Source of the DNA: Saccopteryx bilineata
Taxonomy: Eukaryota > Chordata > Mammalia > Chiroptera > Emballonuridae
DNA length: 64,000 nt
NCBI RefSeq assembly: GCF_036850765.1
Contig: NC_089496.1
Coordinates: 47,668,113 to 47,732,112, forward strand
Direction: 5' to 3'
Part shown: one piece after another, positions 1-9,583 of the stretch
Layout: every line of letters starts with the position of its first letter
Position numbering within the stretch: position 1 is the stretch's first letter
Notes under the pieces: model-generated
What the model saw: the letters and a program-made list of their open reading frames with translations, nothing else
What the model was told of the DNA's origin: nothing
Database searches by the model: none
Translations under genes and position numbers: made by a program

Positions 1-16
1 GGGGAGTAGGGGAGCT

Positions 17-25
17 GGGGGGGGG

Positions 26-54
<29 letters not shown>
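17..54. repeat. G run followed by (GA)n microsatellite
   Basis: An uninterrupted G run at about 17-27 passes into an alternating GA tract to about 54. It is low-complexity sequence in an ADCYAP1R1 intron and probably length-polymorphic. Confidence 0.9.
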
Positions 55-57
<3 letters not shown>

Positions 58-1251
58 GGGAAGAGGCAGTGGCTGGAGCAGTCAGAACACACACAACATT
101 GTCTCATACGGGTGTGGTTTGTGGCGTCCCACACAATTACAATAGTAACACCAGAGATCACTGATCGCAGACCACCATAACAAATATAATGATAATGACA
201 AAGTTAGAAATCTTGCGAGAATTACCAAAATGTGACAGAGACACAAAGTGAACAAATGCTGTTGGAAAAATGGTAAGGATAGACTTCCTCCACACAGGGT
301 TGCTACAAGCTGTCAGTTTATTTAGAAACAAAATGGTCTATCTGCGAAGTGCCGTAAAGGGAGGAGGTGTGCCTGTACTTTTAAGCTCAAACATTGGAAG
401 AACCAGCCAATTGGTTTGCTTCTATTGTGTAAAAAAAAAAAAAAAAATCCCCTTACAATCTCAGCAAATCCTTTTTATAGAGAGAGTGAAACGTGTATTC
501 ATCTTAAGCCCCAAAGATTAAACACTCTGACGGATGTGGTCTGCAAACTCGGGGGTGGGGGGGTGAGGGGGTGAGGGGGTGGGGGGGCAGCGCAGGACAA
601 GGGATTAGCTTGATCCTATTAAGTTCGGCAGCTTGTTTGGGTGTTCCCAGGGACAGGGAGACCTGGCTGGCGCCAGTGAGGGGTAAACAAGGTGACAGGG
701 CTGCTAAGCATTTAGAGCGCTGAGAAACACCTGCAACTCAGACCATGCTCAGCTAATGCTCGAGAACACCCGGAGCATCCGGCGAGATAGGTAGAGAAAA
801 TGCGTGTATGCAAACTGTCCCCTGTTTCCCCGCGGAGGGGACGAGTGGTCAGTCGAGTGTAGCGAACCCAGTAGGAAGGAGTGAAGGCGTGGCTGCTACA
901 TGGCGGGCAGGACTCAAGCTTTATTTACACCGCCATTCCTGTCCTCAGGCAATTTCCAGGCGAGAAGAGGGTGTTAGGCAAGTCTATAAACAAGGCTTCC
1001 TGGAAGAAGAGGCCCCAGCGGGCTGCAGCCTTGTATGAGATGGCCCACTTGGAGGGCGTTGAGCAGAAAGGTGCCTGCTGTGGGGGAGGGGACGGCACGG
1101 GGGGGGGGGGGGGATTGGAAAGGGCGGGACATGGTGGGAGAGGATTTTAGGGCGGTGCCCCAAGTCCCCTTGGGCCACCAGAATGATGTGTTGGGCTGAG
1201 AAGCCCTTCAGATCTACCAACAGCTTTTTGGTTTTTTTCCTCTATTTCCAG
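55..1251 (+). other. ADCYAP1R1: Intron of ADCYAP1R1 upstream of the hip exon (partial)
   Basis: No exon is recognisable here. The exon encoding TM5, which must precede hip, is not found and presumably lies left of the window. The stretch contains an A run at 431-447, a G-rich low-complexity block at about 550-588 and a G run near 1099-1113. It ends in a strong pyrimidine tract (T-rich, about 1231-1249) and the acceptor AG at 1250-1251. ORFs here are not supported by coding features. Confidence 0.7.
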
Positions 1252-1335
1252 AACAAATTTAAGCCTGGGAGTCCCCAAGAAAGCCCGAGAGGACCCCCTG
1301 CCTGTGCCCTCAGACCAGCATTCACTCCCTTTCCT
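1252..1335 (+). CDS. ADCYAP1R1: ADCYAP1R1 alternative exon, hip cassette (third intracellular loop)
   Basis: This is an 84-nt alternative exon encoding the 28-residue hip insert in the third intracellular loop of PAC1, the G-protein-contacting loop that tunes coupling between adenylyl cyclase and phospholipase C. The acceptor is TTTCCAG ending at 1251 and the donor is GTAGGT at 1336. In phase 2 (first base completes a codon) it reads TNLSLGVPKKAREDPLPVPS and continues DQHSLPF, with no stop. The motif VPKKxREDPLPVPSDQHS matches the mammalian hip cassette as I recall it. The length of exactly 84 nt keeps the frame whether the exon is used or skipped. The next cassette (hop) starts 4.56 kb downstream in the same phase, so null, hip, hop and hip-hop forms are all possible. 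The weaker +3 to +5 positions of the donor fit optional use. Identity is secure; tissue use cannot be seen. Confidence 0.9.
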
Positions 1336-1420
1336 GTAGGTTGGTTCCAGCCGCTCAGATGATAAGGGTTTGTCCGCCTCTGCAGGACCAGTGGGGGCTG
1401 GGCGGTGGCACTGAGCCGCT

Positions 1421-1450
1421 CACACGCTCTCACACGCTCTCACACGCTCG
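1421..1450 (+). repeat. Three tandem copies of a 10-bp unit
   Basis: The unit CACACGCTCT is present twice exactly and once with a terminal T-to-G change. It starts about 85 bp after the hip donor site. Confidence 0.85.
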
Positions 1451-2040
1451 CGCCTGACGCTCCTGCTACGAGCATCTGGGGTCAGGGCATGGGCATGGAG
1501 CGTGGGCACGTGCTCAGGCTCGAACTGGCCTTGGCCTTGGGCAGGGGCTAGGGTTCAGCCCGGGGCTGGGGTCAGGGTTAGCCTGCCTTTGCCTCTGCAG
1601 GAAGCCAGCTGGCTCCACGGGGACCGGGGAGGCTCCGGGGCAGACAAAGCGTATGCTGGGAGCATCTCAGGCTCCCTGTAGCAGCTGGCTGTATGCCCAG
1701 CAGTCTTCCCACTGCAAGGGGGGCATTGGAGGCTGCCTCTGGGGACTGGCGTGAGGGAGGGGAGCCCCATCTGTGTCCCCCGTAGGGACTGCACAGAGGG
1801 GGTACAGGAGGGAGAAGAGAGCAGGCTCTGGGAGGTAGCTGGCTCAGCAGGGCTGGAATGTCCCCGGGGTCAGAGGACGACACTCATCCCGGAAGACGGG
1901 CTTCTCCGTGGCTAGGTGGGAGTGCAGCCAGCAAGCTGTCAGCCCGGGGACCCAGCCACCTTCTAAGGCCTCCGGTGCACGTGGGGCTGCATCATCCACC
2001 TTTGAGGCAGCCCCCCCCCCACTGTCTAGGAGCTCTGGTT

Positions 2041-2175
2041 ATGGATCAGCTGCAGGGAATGGTTACCCACAATGTGCAGATAGACAAACTTAGGCCCAGA
2101 GAGGGAAAATGGTACCACCCAAGATCACCCAGCAAGTCAGTGGCCAATCAGAGACTTGAGTTCAGAAGCCCCGCC
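2041..2175 (-). repeat. MIR-like SINE relic
   Basis: The plus strand resembles the antisense side of MIR: a segment equivalent to 'aaacttaggcccagagaggg' is followed by 'aagatcacccagcaagtcag'. The copy is diverged and was called by eye from the conserved MIR core. Confidence 0.5.
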
Positions 2176-2790
2176 CCCCAGGCTGGGCAGGGACACAGAG
2201 GACTGGCTTCTCTATACTGATGGGGTTGGGCAGGGAAGCCAAGATCTGCTGAGCGGGGGGCTTCTGGCTGGGGTACCGGTGTGGTGTGGAGTGCCTCCCT
2301 GGGGACTGGGTAGAGTTTTGGGGGTTCGCAGCATCTTAAGCATCAGGAGGGACCTTACGCAGGATGTTCAGCTCAGATCACGGCATTCTGTGGGCCTGCC
2401 ATGTCCAAGGCTATGCTGATCACTAGGATCGGGGGAATACAGGGCTGCTGCCCACCCCGGTCTCCCTGCAGGGGTCTCTGTCTGGCATCCTGCCAGGTGC
2501 TTCCTAGGGCGACAGCAGGCTGCCCTGCACACTGCAGGCACCATAGCATTCGTGGAGTTTCGCCTGAGACCAAAGCAGGGGCCCAAGAAACCAGGCGTGC
2601 ATCCCTGGCTTCTGGGTGGAAGGGCCAAGGCCTGGACATGGCGTTGGCCTTCCTGCAGACAGACAGCACAGCCTCGGCAGGACCCGGCCCGGGAGCCAGG
2701 GCTCTCGGAACTGCCACGGGGCTCCCCTCGGACTCTGGCTGAGGCTGCTCCCCCAGCGGCCCCCACCCAGCACCCTGTCTGAGCTTCTCA

Positions 2791-3030
2791 TACTCCTTTG
2801 GATTCAGATCAGAACTGAACCCCTCAGCCAGCCTGGCTTTCTGTCCTCCTCTTGATAAAATTCCTTTGCCCTCTGTAAGGCCAGTAGCGCGGCCAGGCAC
2901 ATGCAGGTTCCATTGGATTCGGGCAGACGGTAGAGAAACAGTGGAGCCAAAAAATGGTGGGCCGTCCCTTTATTAAAGTCTCGCACTGGCCGACGAACAA
3001 ACACACAGGGAAACACTTCCCTTTCACTCA
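2791..3030 (-). mobile_element. Endogenous-retrovirus LTR-like repeat, copy 1
   Basis: Bases 2791-2960 recur almost unchanged at 4020-4190, with about a dozen substitutions by eye. Part of the same family appears in the opposite orientation near 26.82-26.95 kb. Read on the minus strand, an AATAAA-type signal (around 2968-2973) precedes the shared block, as in the R/U5 part of a retroviral LTR. The family resembles a class II ERV LTR by general layout only. No intact viral gene is visible. The adjoining minus-strand ORFs are short and not recognisable. Confidence 0.5.
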
Positions 3031-4019
3031 GGGCTCCCAAAGCCCTGACACATTCTCCGGTTCCACAACCAGGAGAATCTTCTCCGGTTCCTCCTAGAAT
3101 CAAAGGCCCCACCAGTCTCAGCGGAGCTCACAAAGGCCCTCAGCCCTGGTTCCCCACCTGCTCTCCTTCTCTCTCTCTGCACAAACTGGCTTCTTCCTCA
3201 GGACTCTGCATTCCCTCTGCTCTCATTCTGCAAACATGGCTTCTTTTTCCTCTTCTCCTTCTCTCTTTTCAAAACTTGCCTGCATGAAAAGCTCTCCTCC
3301 AACAAACATTAGCAAGACAATGGCCCTTCCCAAGCAGGAAGGTCATTTGCAATTTCACAGATCACATACCTGGCACTGCCCAGCCCCCAATGCAAACTAT
3401 AAGCGAGCAAACATAAAAATCATATTTTACAAATTTATTTGACCAACACCCTCTTTCCCAACTTGTGACTTTCCAAAGGACCTGACATCGCTTTCTTTTT
3501 CACACCTCTCTCTGGCTTTGCCGCCACTCCCGGTGTTCCTCTCCAGTGGGTTCTTTTGTTTAGAGTCGCTGAAGATTTGGGGGAAGGGGAGTGTTTGGGA
3601 AGAAGAGCCCTTGCTTTTGTCCTTAGGTCCTTCTCTTGAGAGCCCTCCCAGGTGCCAGGTCCGCCGCCATATTTCTCCCTCCCCCTTTCCGGCCCCTTCA
3701 AGGCACTCATCTTTACCCGGAGCTGACTGACAGGCTAACACGCCACCACCTGCCCCTGAGCACACTTGGAAGAAATCAGAGGACTCTAGTTATAGTGCAT
3801 CCAGGCTCCAGGAAGGGTGAGGGGACAATTTGGGAGTTCCAGGGGAAGACACCTCCAAGGAGAACAGCCGAGGCTTTAGAATAGAATTCTGGGTGAGGGT
3901 TTAAGCCGAGTGTGTGGGAGGTGACACTCGAGGTTCGAGGTACGGGACCCTGCTTTCCATGCTTCCTGGAGGCCCAGGTTGGAGGATCGGGCCACCGACT
4001 CCAGGAGAGCTCCTCTGGA

Positions 4020-4190
4020 TACTCCTTTGGATTCAAATCAGAACTGAACTCCTCAGCCAGCCTGGCTTTCTGTCCTCCTCTTGATTAAATTCCTTTGCCC
4101 TCTGTATGGCCAGTGGCCGCAGCCATGCACATGCAGGTTTCATTGGATTCAGGCAGACGGTAGAGAAACAGTGGAGCCAAAAAATGGTGG
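4020..4190 (-). mobile_element. LTR-like repeat, copy 2
   Basis: This is a direct repeat of 2791-2960, 1.23 kb downstream and in the same orientation. Similarity stops sharply on both sides. The left boundary, at the TACTCC start, is shared with copy 1. The right boundary, after AATGGTGG, lacks the extension seen in copy 1. It could be the second LTR of a largely deleted provirus or a segmental duplication of one LTR. Confidence 0.5.
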
Positions 4191-4255
4191 CAAGGTAGGA
4201 AATCACTGTGAAGGCTAGATTCAGGCTTCCATTCCCAAGTTCCCAGTGCAGCCCT

Positions 4256-4289
4256 TTTAATTACATACTCACGTGTGTATGTAATTAAA
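4256..4289. repeat. Perfect 13-bp inverted repeat with 8-nt loop
   Basis: TTTAATTACATAC at 4256-4268 is followed after 8 nt by its exact reverse complement GTATGTAATTAAA at 4277-4289. The AT-rich hairpin stands out in GC-rich intron and lies 66 bp after LTR-like copy 2. Its function is unknown. Confidence 0.85.
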
Positions 4290-4429
4290 GCAAACCAAAA
4301 ACAAAACCATACTTAGGCGTGTCCACCTGTGTCTTTGTCTGCGTACCCCACAGGCCTGGGGCATTCATTGAGGGCACAGAGGGAAACTTCCCAAATACGT
4401 GACTGCCTCCTGGCAGGTGCCTCTGAGCT

Positions 4430-4555
4430 CTGACTGGCCCGTGGGTCACCTGGGCATCTTGTCAAAGTGCCCGGCTCCGAGCCAGCAGGTCCGGGGTGGC
4501 GTCCGTGACTCTGCTTTCTAAGACGCTCGCGGGTGGCGCTGGTCTGGGCGGCCGA
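4430..4555 (+). mobile_element. MER5-like hAT (Charlie) relic
   Basis: The block 'tcacctgggcatcttgtcaa', a later 'aggtccggggtgg' and 'tttctaaga' follow the order of MER5A landmarks. It is old and diverged, with its terminal repeats eroded. Confidence 0.45.
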
Positions 4556-5896
4556 GGTTCGTGCCCCGCACGCCTCCTCTAGAAGACGGGCCGGCCTCGC
4601 CCGTTTCCCCGTGCCGCGTGAGCTGTGAAGTGAGAAGTGCAGCCCCCACGGGGGCACAGGTGCTGGGTGGACACCGGCTTGTTCCGTCTGTGACGTGTGT
4701 GATGCACATGTTGGCCCCAGCTAAGTGGTGCGCCCCCCACCCCCCATGCCAAGGACCTCAGACTTGCTCTCGAAGAGCTGGAATCCACGTCGTGACTGGT
4801 TCGCTCAGCTCGGGCAGGCCAGCGGCAGCAGCAGGTGTCGGGAGCTCAGTGCCACGTGGTGCCCGAGGAGGGTTTGTAGGGGACCCTGGTTGAGGTCTGA
4901 TGAGAGGGCACAGCCCTTCCTCGCTCGCTCGCATGTTTGTCAGAGAAGGAAAAGGAGTGTCCAGGGTGCGGGCCGCCCCATGTAGGGAGGACAGAAAGGC
5001 TAGAGGAGATGGAAATTCAGCCTGAGGCCCCCAGCTGAGGAGGCGGCGGCTCTGTGCAGGCACCCCGGGCCCGCGAGCAGATGCCTCCTTCAGATGACTT
5101 CTTGCAGGCAATGGGGCCATGCCCAAGACATGCCCCCTCAGCCTTTGGCCCTGCCCATGCACGTCTGTCAGCCAGCCTAGCCTGACCAGTGCTGTGGGTC
5201 ACTCATCAGGGATGAAAATGCCCTCGGTCGGTGCTGTCCACGTGGGACCTGCTCACCTCATGCAGCTGCCGAGTCCTTGCGGTGTGGCTAGGGCCCGTGA
5301 GGAAGTGGATTTCTAATTGGATTTAATTTTTTTCCCTTATGCAACTCAAACAGCCATAGTTGGGCAGTGGCTGTCATACGGGATAGTTCAGACCTAGACG
5401 GACAGTTTGTTCCGAGAGGGGTGTAGCGGGGAGACCAGAGGCCATCAAGCTGGGCTACTTCATCGAGCCGCCCACATCTGGCCTGATTCCAGGCTCCGTC
5501 CGCCGAGGCCGGCCACCGAGAGGTGCGCGGCCTGAGTCCCCGGTTGCCAGCCCTCTGGGTGACCTCCAGCGAGGCTGTGTACTGAGCGTAGAGCTGATTC
5601 CGCAGACAGCTTCCGGCCCCCTGAGACCCAGCCCAGGCCCCACCCCGTCGGTGGGTGGTCCCAGTGTGCGTGCTCGTGTGTGCGTGCATGTCCGTGCACA
5701 GACGTGTCCACGTGTGGGCGTGCATTTCTGTGTCCGGAGCTGACCCTGTCTTGGCCCTCGGCTTCCTCATTCTCCGTGTGACCACCGGGTCCTGTCTCTG
5801 CCCTCCCCGTGAACTGTGTGGCTCTAAGCCCCCACCTCAGTGTCTCCACTGCCCGATGCCCTCAGCTGACAGACCTGCTGATCTTGTCACACCCAG

Positions 5897-5980
5897 CAGC
5901 TGCGTGCAGAAATGCTACTGCAAGCCAGAGCGGGCTCCGCAGCACCCTTGCAAGATGTCAGAACTGTCCACCATTACTCT
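5897..5980 (+). CDS. ADCYAP1R1: ADCYAP1R1 alternative exon, hop1/hop2 cassette (third intracellular loop)
   Basis: This alternative exon encodes the hop insert of PAC1's third intracellular loop, which in other mammals alters phospholipase C/Ca2+ coupling and trafficking. Counting the first base as the end of a TTC codon, it reads [20 protein letters not shown] followed by SELSTITL. The cysteine-rich CVQKCYCKP start and MSELSTITL end are diagnostic. The acceptor is a CAGCAG tandem. Using the AG at 5895-5896 gives 84 nt (hop1); using the AG at 5898-5899 gives 81 nt (hop2), removing one serine. The donor is GTAAGT at 5981, a strong site. Both forms keep frame with hip and with the exon at 9454. 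Lengths match the published 28- and 27-residue forms. Ratios of use cannot be inferred. Confidence 0.93.
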
Positions 5981-6451
5981 GTAAGTGCGTGGCTGCGGCC
6001 CGTGTCCTGGAGGGGAGGGGGACGCATGCCGCCACCGCCTGGAGCCCGCGTCCTGCTGCTCGCGGGGGCCGGAGGGGAGCAGAGGGCCGTTTGCGCCTCC
6101 AGCCCCGACCCCCTTCCTGGCTGCTGCATGCTGACGTCTGTGTGTCTTGTGAGTTCCCTGCAGTCTCGTGGCGGCAGGCGGGAAGGGAGGGTGGGGGGAC
6201 GGAGCTGCAGCCTTTCAGGGAACAGCCAGGGCTTGGCTGCTGGTGCTGAGGACGGTCTCGGGAGCCTTGGCCCCTGCTGCTTCGATGTGTCGTCTTTCCC
6301 AAATGTCCTCGTGCTCTGGGCTCCGGTCTTTGAAACTGCCAGGTTATTTCTGCTAGTTTTAGAGCTTGGGTTTATGTGGTCCGTCCCCCTCACAGGACCT
6401 GGGTCCTCACTACAGTGAACCCCACTCTCCCCTCACGTGTCCGGTTGGTGC

Positions 6452-6590
6452 TCACTGTCTTAGTCTCCGTCACAACCCTGTGGGGTGGGTCCTTGTATCG
6501 TCCCCATGTTGCAGATGTGGAAACTGAAGCACAGAGAGGTGGAGCGACTCACTCCAGGTCACATAATTGGCGGGGTGAGGATTTGGACCC
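6452..6590 (-). repeat. MIR SINE relic
   Basis: The plus strand shows the antisense MIR signature: 'caaccctgtggggtgggtcc', then 'cagatgtggaaactgaagca', 'cagagaggtggagcgactca' and 'ccaggtcacataattgg'. This order is typical of MIR and its conserved core. Confidence 0.75.
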
Positions 6591-6704
6591 ATGGAGTCCT
6601 GTCACTGGCCCCAGGGGACCCTGGGACAGGAGCTGCGGCCTCATTTGGGCATCTCTTTAAGTGTTCTGGCTGTTGGAAGCTTTTCTTGGTATTTTTTAGG
6701 ACAG

Positions 6705-6722
6705 TTTTTTTTTTTTTTTTTT
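6705..6722 (+). repeat. T homopolymer (18)
   Basis: An uninterrupted run of T in the hop-TM6 intron, with no SINE body recognisable next to it. Confidence 0.85.
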
Positions 6723-7289
6723 CCATGGATGCCTCCTCAGGGCAGAGGAACAGATGCCGCTGTCTTTCTGGGTGAATCAGATCATACAGTGATTCTGTGG
6801 CTGTTCTCAAAGAGGTGTCCTGAGGCTCACACCCTCTGTCCCCATTGCAAGGCCTCTGGTTGGCTCTGAAGTGCGGAGGCCCCAGAACTCAGGGCCCCGG
6901 TGACCTCCTCATCTGCCTCCACTTCCCCGTTGGTCAGAGGCTCACTGGGGTGCCCTGAGTCCCTGGCAGAAGTCCCCACCGTTCCGGACTGCCTCAGGGC
7001 TGCTGGGGAGGGAAGGTGTCGTCCTCGGACTGTGTGATGGGCCACCCCGGTACCAGTCCACCACACCCCGGTGCCAGGCACCACACCCCATGCCAGGCAC
7101 CACCCCTGTCAGGCGTGGAAGGGCCCGCGCCAATACCTGAAGGTTCGTTCTTTCTCACACATGTCCTGTCCTGTGCACGGCCACCACAGAAGCCAAAGTG
7201 TGGCCTTTTGGTGTCCAGGGCACTTTTCAAACTACAAGGATAGGACCCTGGAAACAGACCTATTTGTGGAAGAACAGGGAAGTGGATCA

Positions 7290-7668
7290 CGGGCACGACC
7301 CAGGGCCATTGTCCCCCCCCTCCCGAGCCCAGGACCGTGGGCACGACCCAGGGCCACCGTCCCTCCCGAGCCCAGGACCGCGGGCACATCCCGGGGCCAC
7401 CATCCCTCCCGAGCCCAGGACCGCGGGCACGTCCCAGGGCCACCGTCCCTCCCGAGCCCAGGACCGTGGGCACGTCCCGGGGCCACCGTCCCTCCCGAGC
7501 CCAGGACCGTGGGCATGTCCCCGGGGCCACCGTCCCTCCCGAACCCAGGACCGCGGGCACGACCCAGGGCCACCGTCCCTCCCAAGCCCAGGACCACGGG
7601 CACGTCCCGGGGCCACTGTCCCTCTCGAGCCCGGGACCGCGGGCACGTCCTGGGGCCACATCCCTCCA
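7290..7668. repeat. GC-rich 43-bp minisatellite, about nine copies
   Basis: Unit starts (GAGCCC or a variant) fall at 7325, 7368, 7411, 7454, 7497, 7541, 7584 and 7627, a period of 43 with one 44-bp unit. A degenerate partial copy precedes the first start. Each unit contains 'cccaggaccg', 'gggcacg' and 'ccagggccaccgtccctcc' with few substitutions. Because 43 is not a multiple of three, the same motif is read in all three frames. Together with the lack of stops this produces long Pro/Arg/Gly-rich ORFs on both strands, which are repeat artefacts. Confidence 0.95.
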
Positions 7669-9453
7669 AGTTCCTTCAATTAAGCTGTCCTTGTAAAGCC
7701 GTCTTTTTAGGTGGGGCCACAGAGGGGCCCCCGAGGGGCCCTTGTGCCTGCATTTCTTCTTTTCAAGTTGTTATTTAGCCAACTGTCCCTGCTGTCTTTG
7801 GCGCCCTGGGTGTCAGCAGAGGGGCAGGGCCCAGGTCACCTTCAGTTTTAAGGGCCCTGAAGCTTTCACACGGGGCCTGTGCGGTCCGAGTATTCCTCCA
7901 CGGGCAGGCTGTTCCCAAGTGTGGGCGCTGTGCGGGCCACAGAGGGGAGCAGGGGTAAGAGGCCACCAGGCCCGCCTCCGAGGGGTCGCAGTTCGAGAGA
8001 GAACAGACAGGTGGGAGGCTCGGCCGCTCCAGCTCCGGAGCTGGGCTCAGAGTGAGCACTGCCCAGATCCCGCCGGCCCCAGCCCTGGTCCCGGGACCCC
8101 AGGCCTTGCAGAACGGACTGCCCACAAGCCGGGCGAGGGTGGGCGGGTGCCTAGGCCTCGAGGGCCTTCTTCCTTCCAGGGATGGTCCTCCGTCCACAGG
8201 AAGGTCTCCCCGGCTCACTCCGCCCTTTTCTATGTGTCTCCTTCCCTCCTTTCCTTTCTTCTGTTCCCCACTTTCTCCTTCCTTCCCTCTGGGAAGCCAA
8301 GGGCCTCACTTGGCCTCTATGGATTTGCTTCTGAAATCAGAGCCCACATTCAACAGAACATTCTCCCCCAGAAACGCTGGGATGGGGAAGAGGGAGGGGC
8401 GCAGCTATTAAAGCCCCCCACGCCCAGCTGTCCACCCCGCGGACCGAGGGCTGCAGGGAGACCTGACCTCCCTCCCACTCACACCCAGACGCAGAGGGCC
8501 GCAGAGGCAGGCCACGCCTCCCGGACAGGCCCCCGCTTTGAGGATATTCGAAGGGAGCCGGTATTCCGGGGGTGGATGGAGATGGGTCACACGCTTGGAG
8601 ACCCTCTGGGGGCCCCCTCCTCACAGAGCAGGACCCACAGGGACCCGCACGGCGCATGCTCTTGTTGTCTTTTGTGGCTTCTGTGCCCCACCCCTCGGAA
8701 CAGAGCCCTTCCCACCGGGTCGCGGGGAGAGTCAGGCAGAGGGTCCCCCGCTGACGCATCCCTGCCCCCCCTACCCATGCAGACAGCCTTCTCTCCTTTT
8801 GACTCGGTTTCCCGGGTGGTGAGTTCCTCCTGCTTGGATGGAATCACTCATGCCCACAGTCAGTGTGTCCTTCCTAGAACCCCACCCAGTCTCTCCTGCT
8901 GTGGCCCCCACCCCGGGAGAGACCATGCTCCCACCCCGCCCCACCTTCCTGTCGTCAGCACCTCCCTGCCACTCTGTGAGTGTCCCTGGCCAGCCCCGGA
9001 CGCAGACACCCACCTGTCCGTGTGGCCCCTCGGGGCTGCTCTACAGGCACCTGGAGCTTCCTTTCAGAGCCCCCCATTGGTCCGCTTACCCGTCACATCT
9101 GTCACTCAAGCTTTCCATGTCCCGCCTCCGTGTTTGGCCCTGCCTTCACATTTCCCACAAGGGGTGTCAGTGCGTCCACACTCACAGGTGTGCGTGTAGT
9201 GGGCCTGCAGGGTCCTGACGTGGCCCAGAGGGACAGGGGCCCTGCAGAGCCCACGAGGGAGCTCTGAGCCTGGGTTTTGCGGGCCACCATCCCTCCCAGC
9301 CCCGTGACCTTGGGGAGAACCCCAGGGAGGTCTGTGGACAGGGATCCAGCTCTGGGGGAGATGACAGGGCTGGGACCAGGGCTCTCTGCCCCCCACGGCT
9401 CCAGCCCAGGTGCTGGTGGTCCCCAGAGCAGGTGCCTTGCTCTCTCCCGACAG

Positions 9454-9583
9454 GCGGCTGGCCCGGTCCACCCTGCTGCTCATCCCGCTGTTTGGAATCC
9501 ACTACACGGTGTTCGCCTTCTCCCCGGAGAATGTCAGCAAGAGGGAGAGGCTGGTGTTTGAGCTGGGGCTGGGCTCCTTCCAG
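9454..9583 (+). CDS. ADCYAP1R1: ADCYAP1R1 exon: end of third intracellular loop, TM6, extracellular loop 3
   Basis: This 130-nt constitutive exon begins in phase 2 after acceptor CCCGACAG and ends in phase 0 before donor GTACGTG. It encodes 43 residues: RLARSTL, then [15 protein letters not shown] (TM6 with the class B1 PLFGIHY signature), then [18 protein letters not shown] and SFQ (extracellular loop 3 into TM7). The LARS segment closes the third intracellular loop. Any form, null, hip, hop or hip-hop, splices into the leading G: TT+G gives Leu in the null form, CT+G gives Leu after a cassette. The sequence matches mammalian PAC1 and distinguishes it from VPAC1/2, GHRHR and secretin receptor. 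PAC1 acts at the plasma membrane, binding PACAP and coupling to Gs and Gq. Confidence 0.96.

Larger units (their letters stand above)
1336..5896 (+). other. ADCYAP1R1: ADCYAP1R1 intron between hip and hop cassettes
   Basis: This 4.56-kb intron runs from donor GTAGGT to the tandem acceptor CAGCAG. It is GC-rich in its first and last thirds. It contains a short decamer repeat, an MIR-like relic, two LTR-like direct repeats and a perfect hairpin, listed separately. Several ORFs of 100 codons or more on both strands overlap one another and show no family signature. I regard them as chance ORFs from GC-rich sequence. Confidence 0.8.
5981..9453 (+). other. ADCYAP1R1: ADCYAP1R1 intron between hop and the TM6 exon
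   Basis: This 3.47-kb GC-rich intron runs from GTAAGT to CCCGACAG. It contains an MIR relic, a T run and the 43-bp minisatellite. The 485-codon plus-strand ORF at 7742-9199 looks like a gene by length alone. It is proline/serine/arginine-rich with no recognisable domain, overlaps many equally open frames, and lies wholly inside this intron, so I do not call it coding. Confidence 0.75.

Noticed and set aside
6994..7778. Several ORFs of 119-235 codons on both strands with Pro/Arg/Gly repeats
   Set aside because: They are translations of the 43-bp minisatellite in different frames and lack any non-repeat body.
7742..9199. 485-codon plus-strand ORF
   Set aside because: It lies wholly inside the hop-TM6 intron of ADCYAP1R1, is Pro/Ser/Arg-rich without a domain, and competes with several other long frames expected from high GC. 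No promoter or family similarity is apparent.
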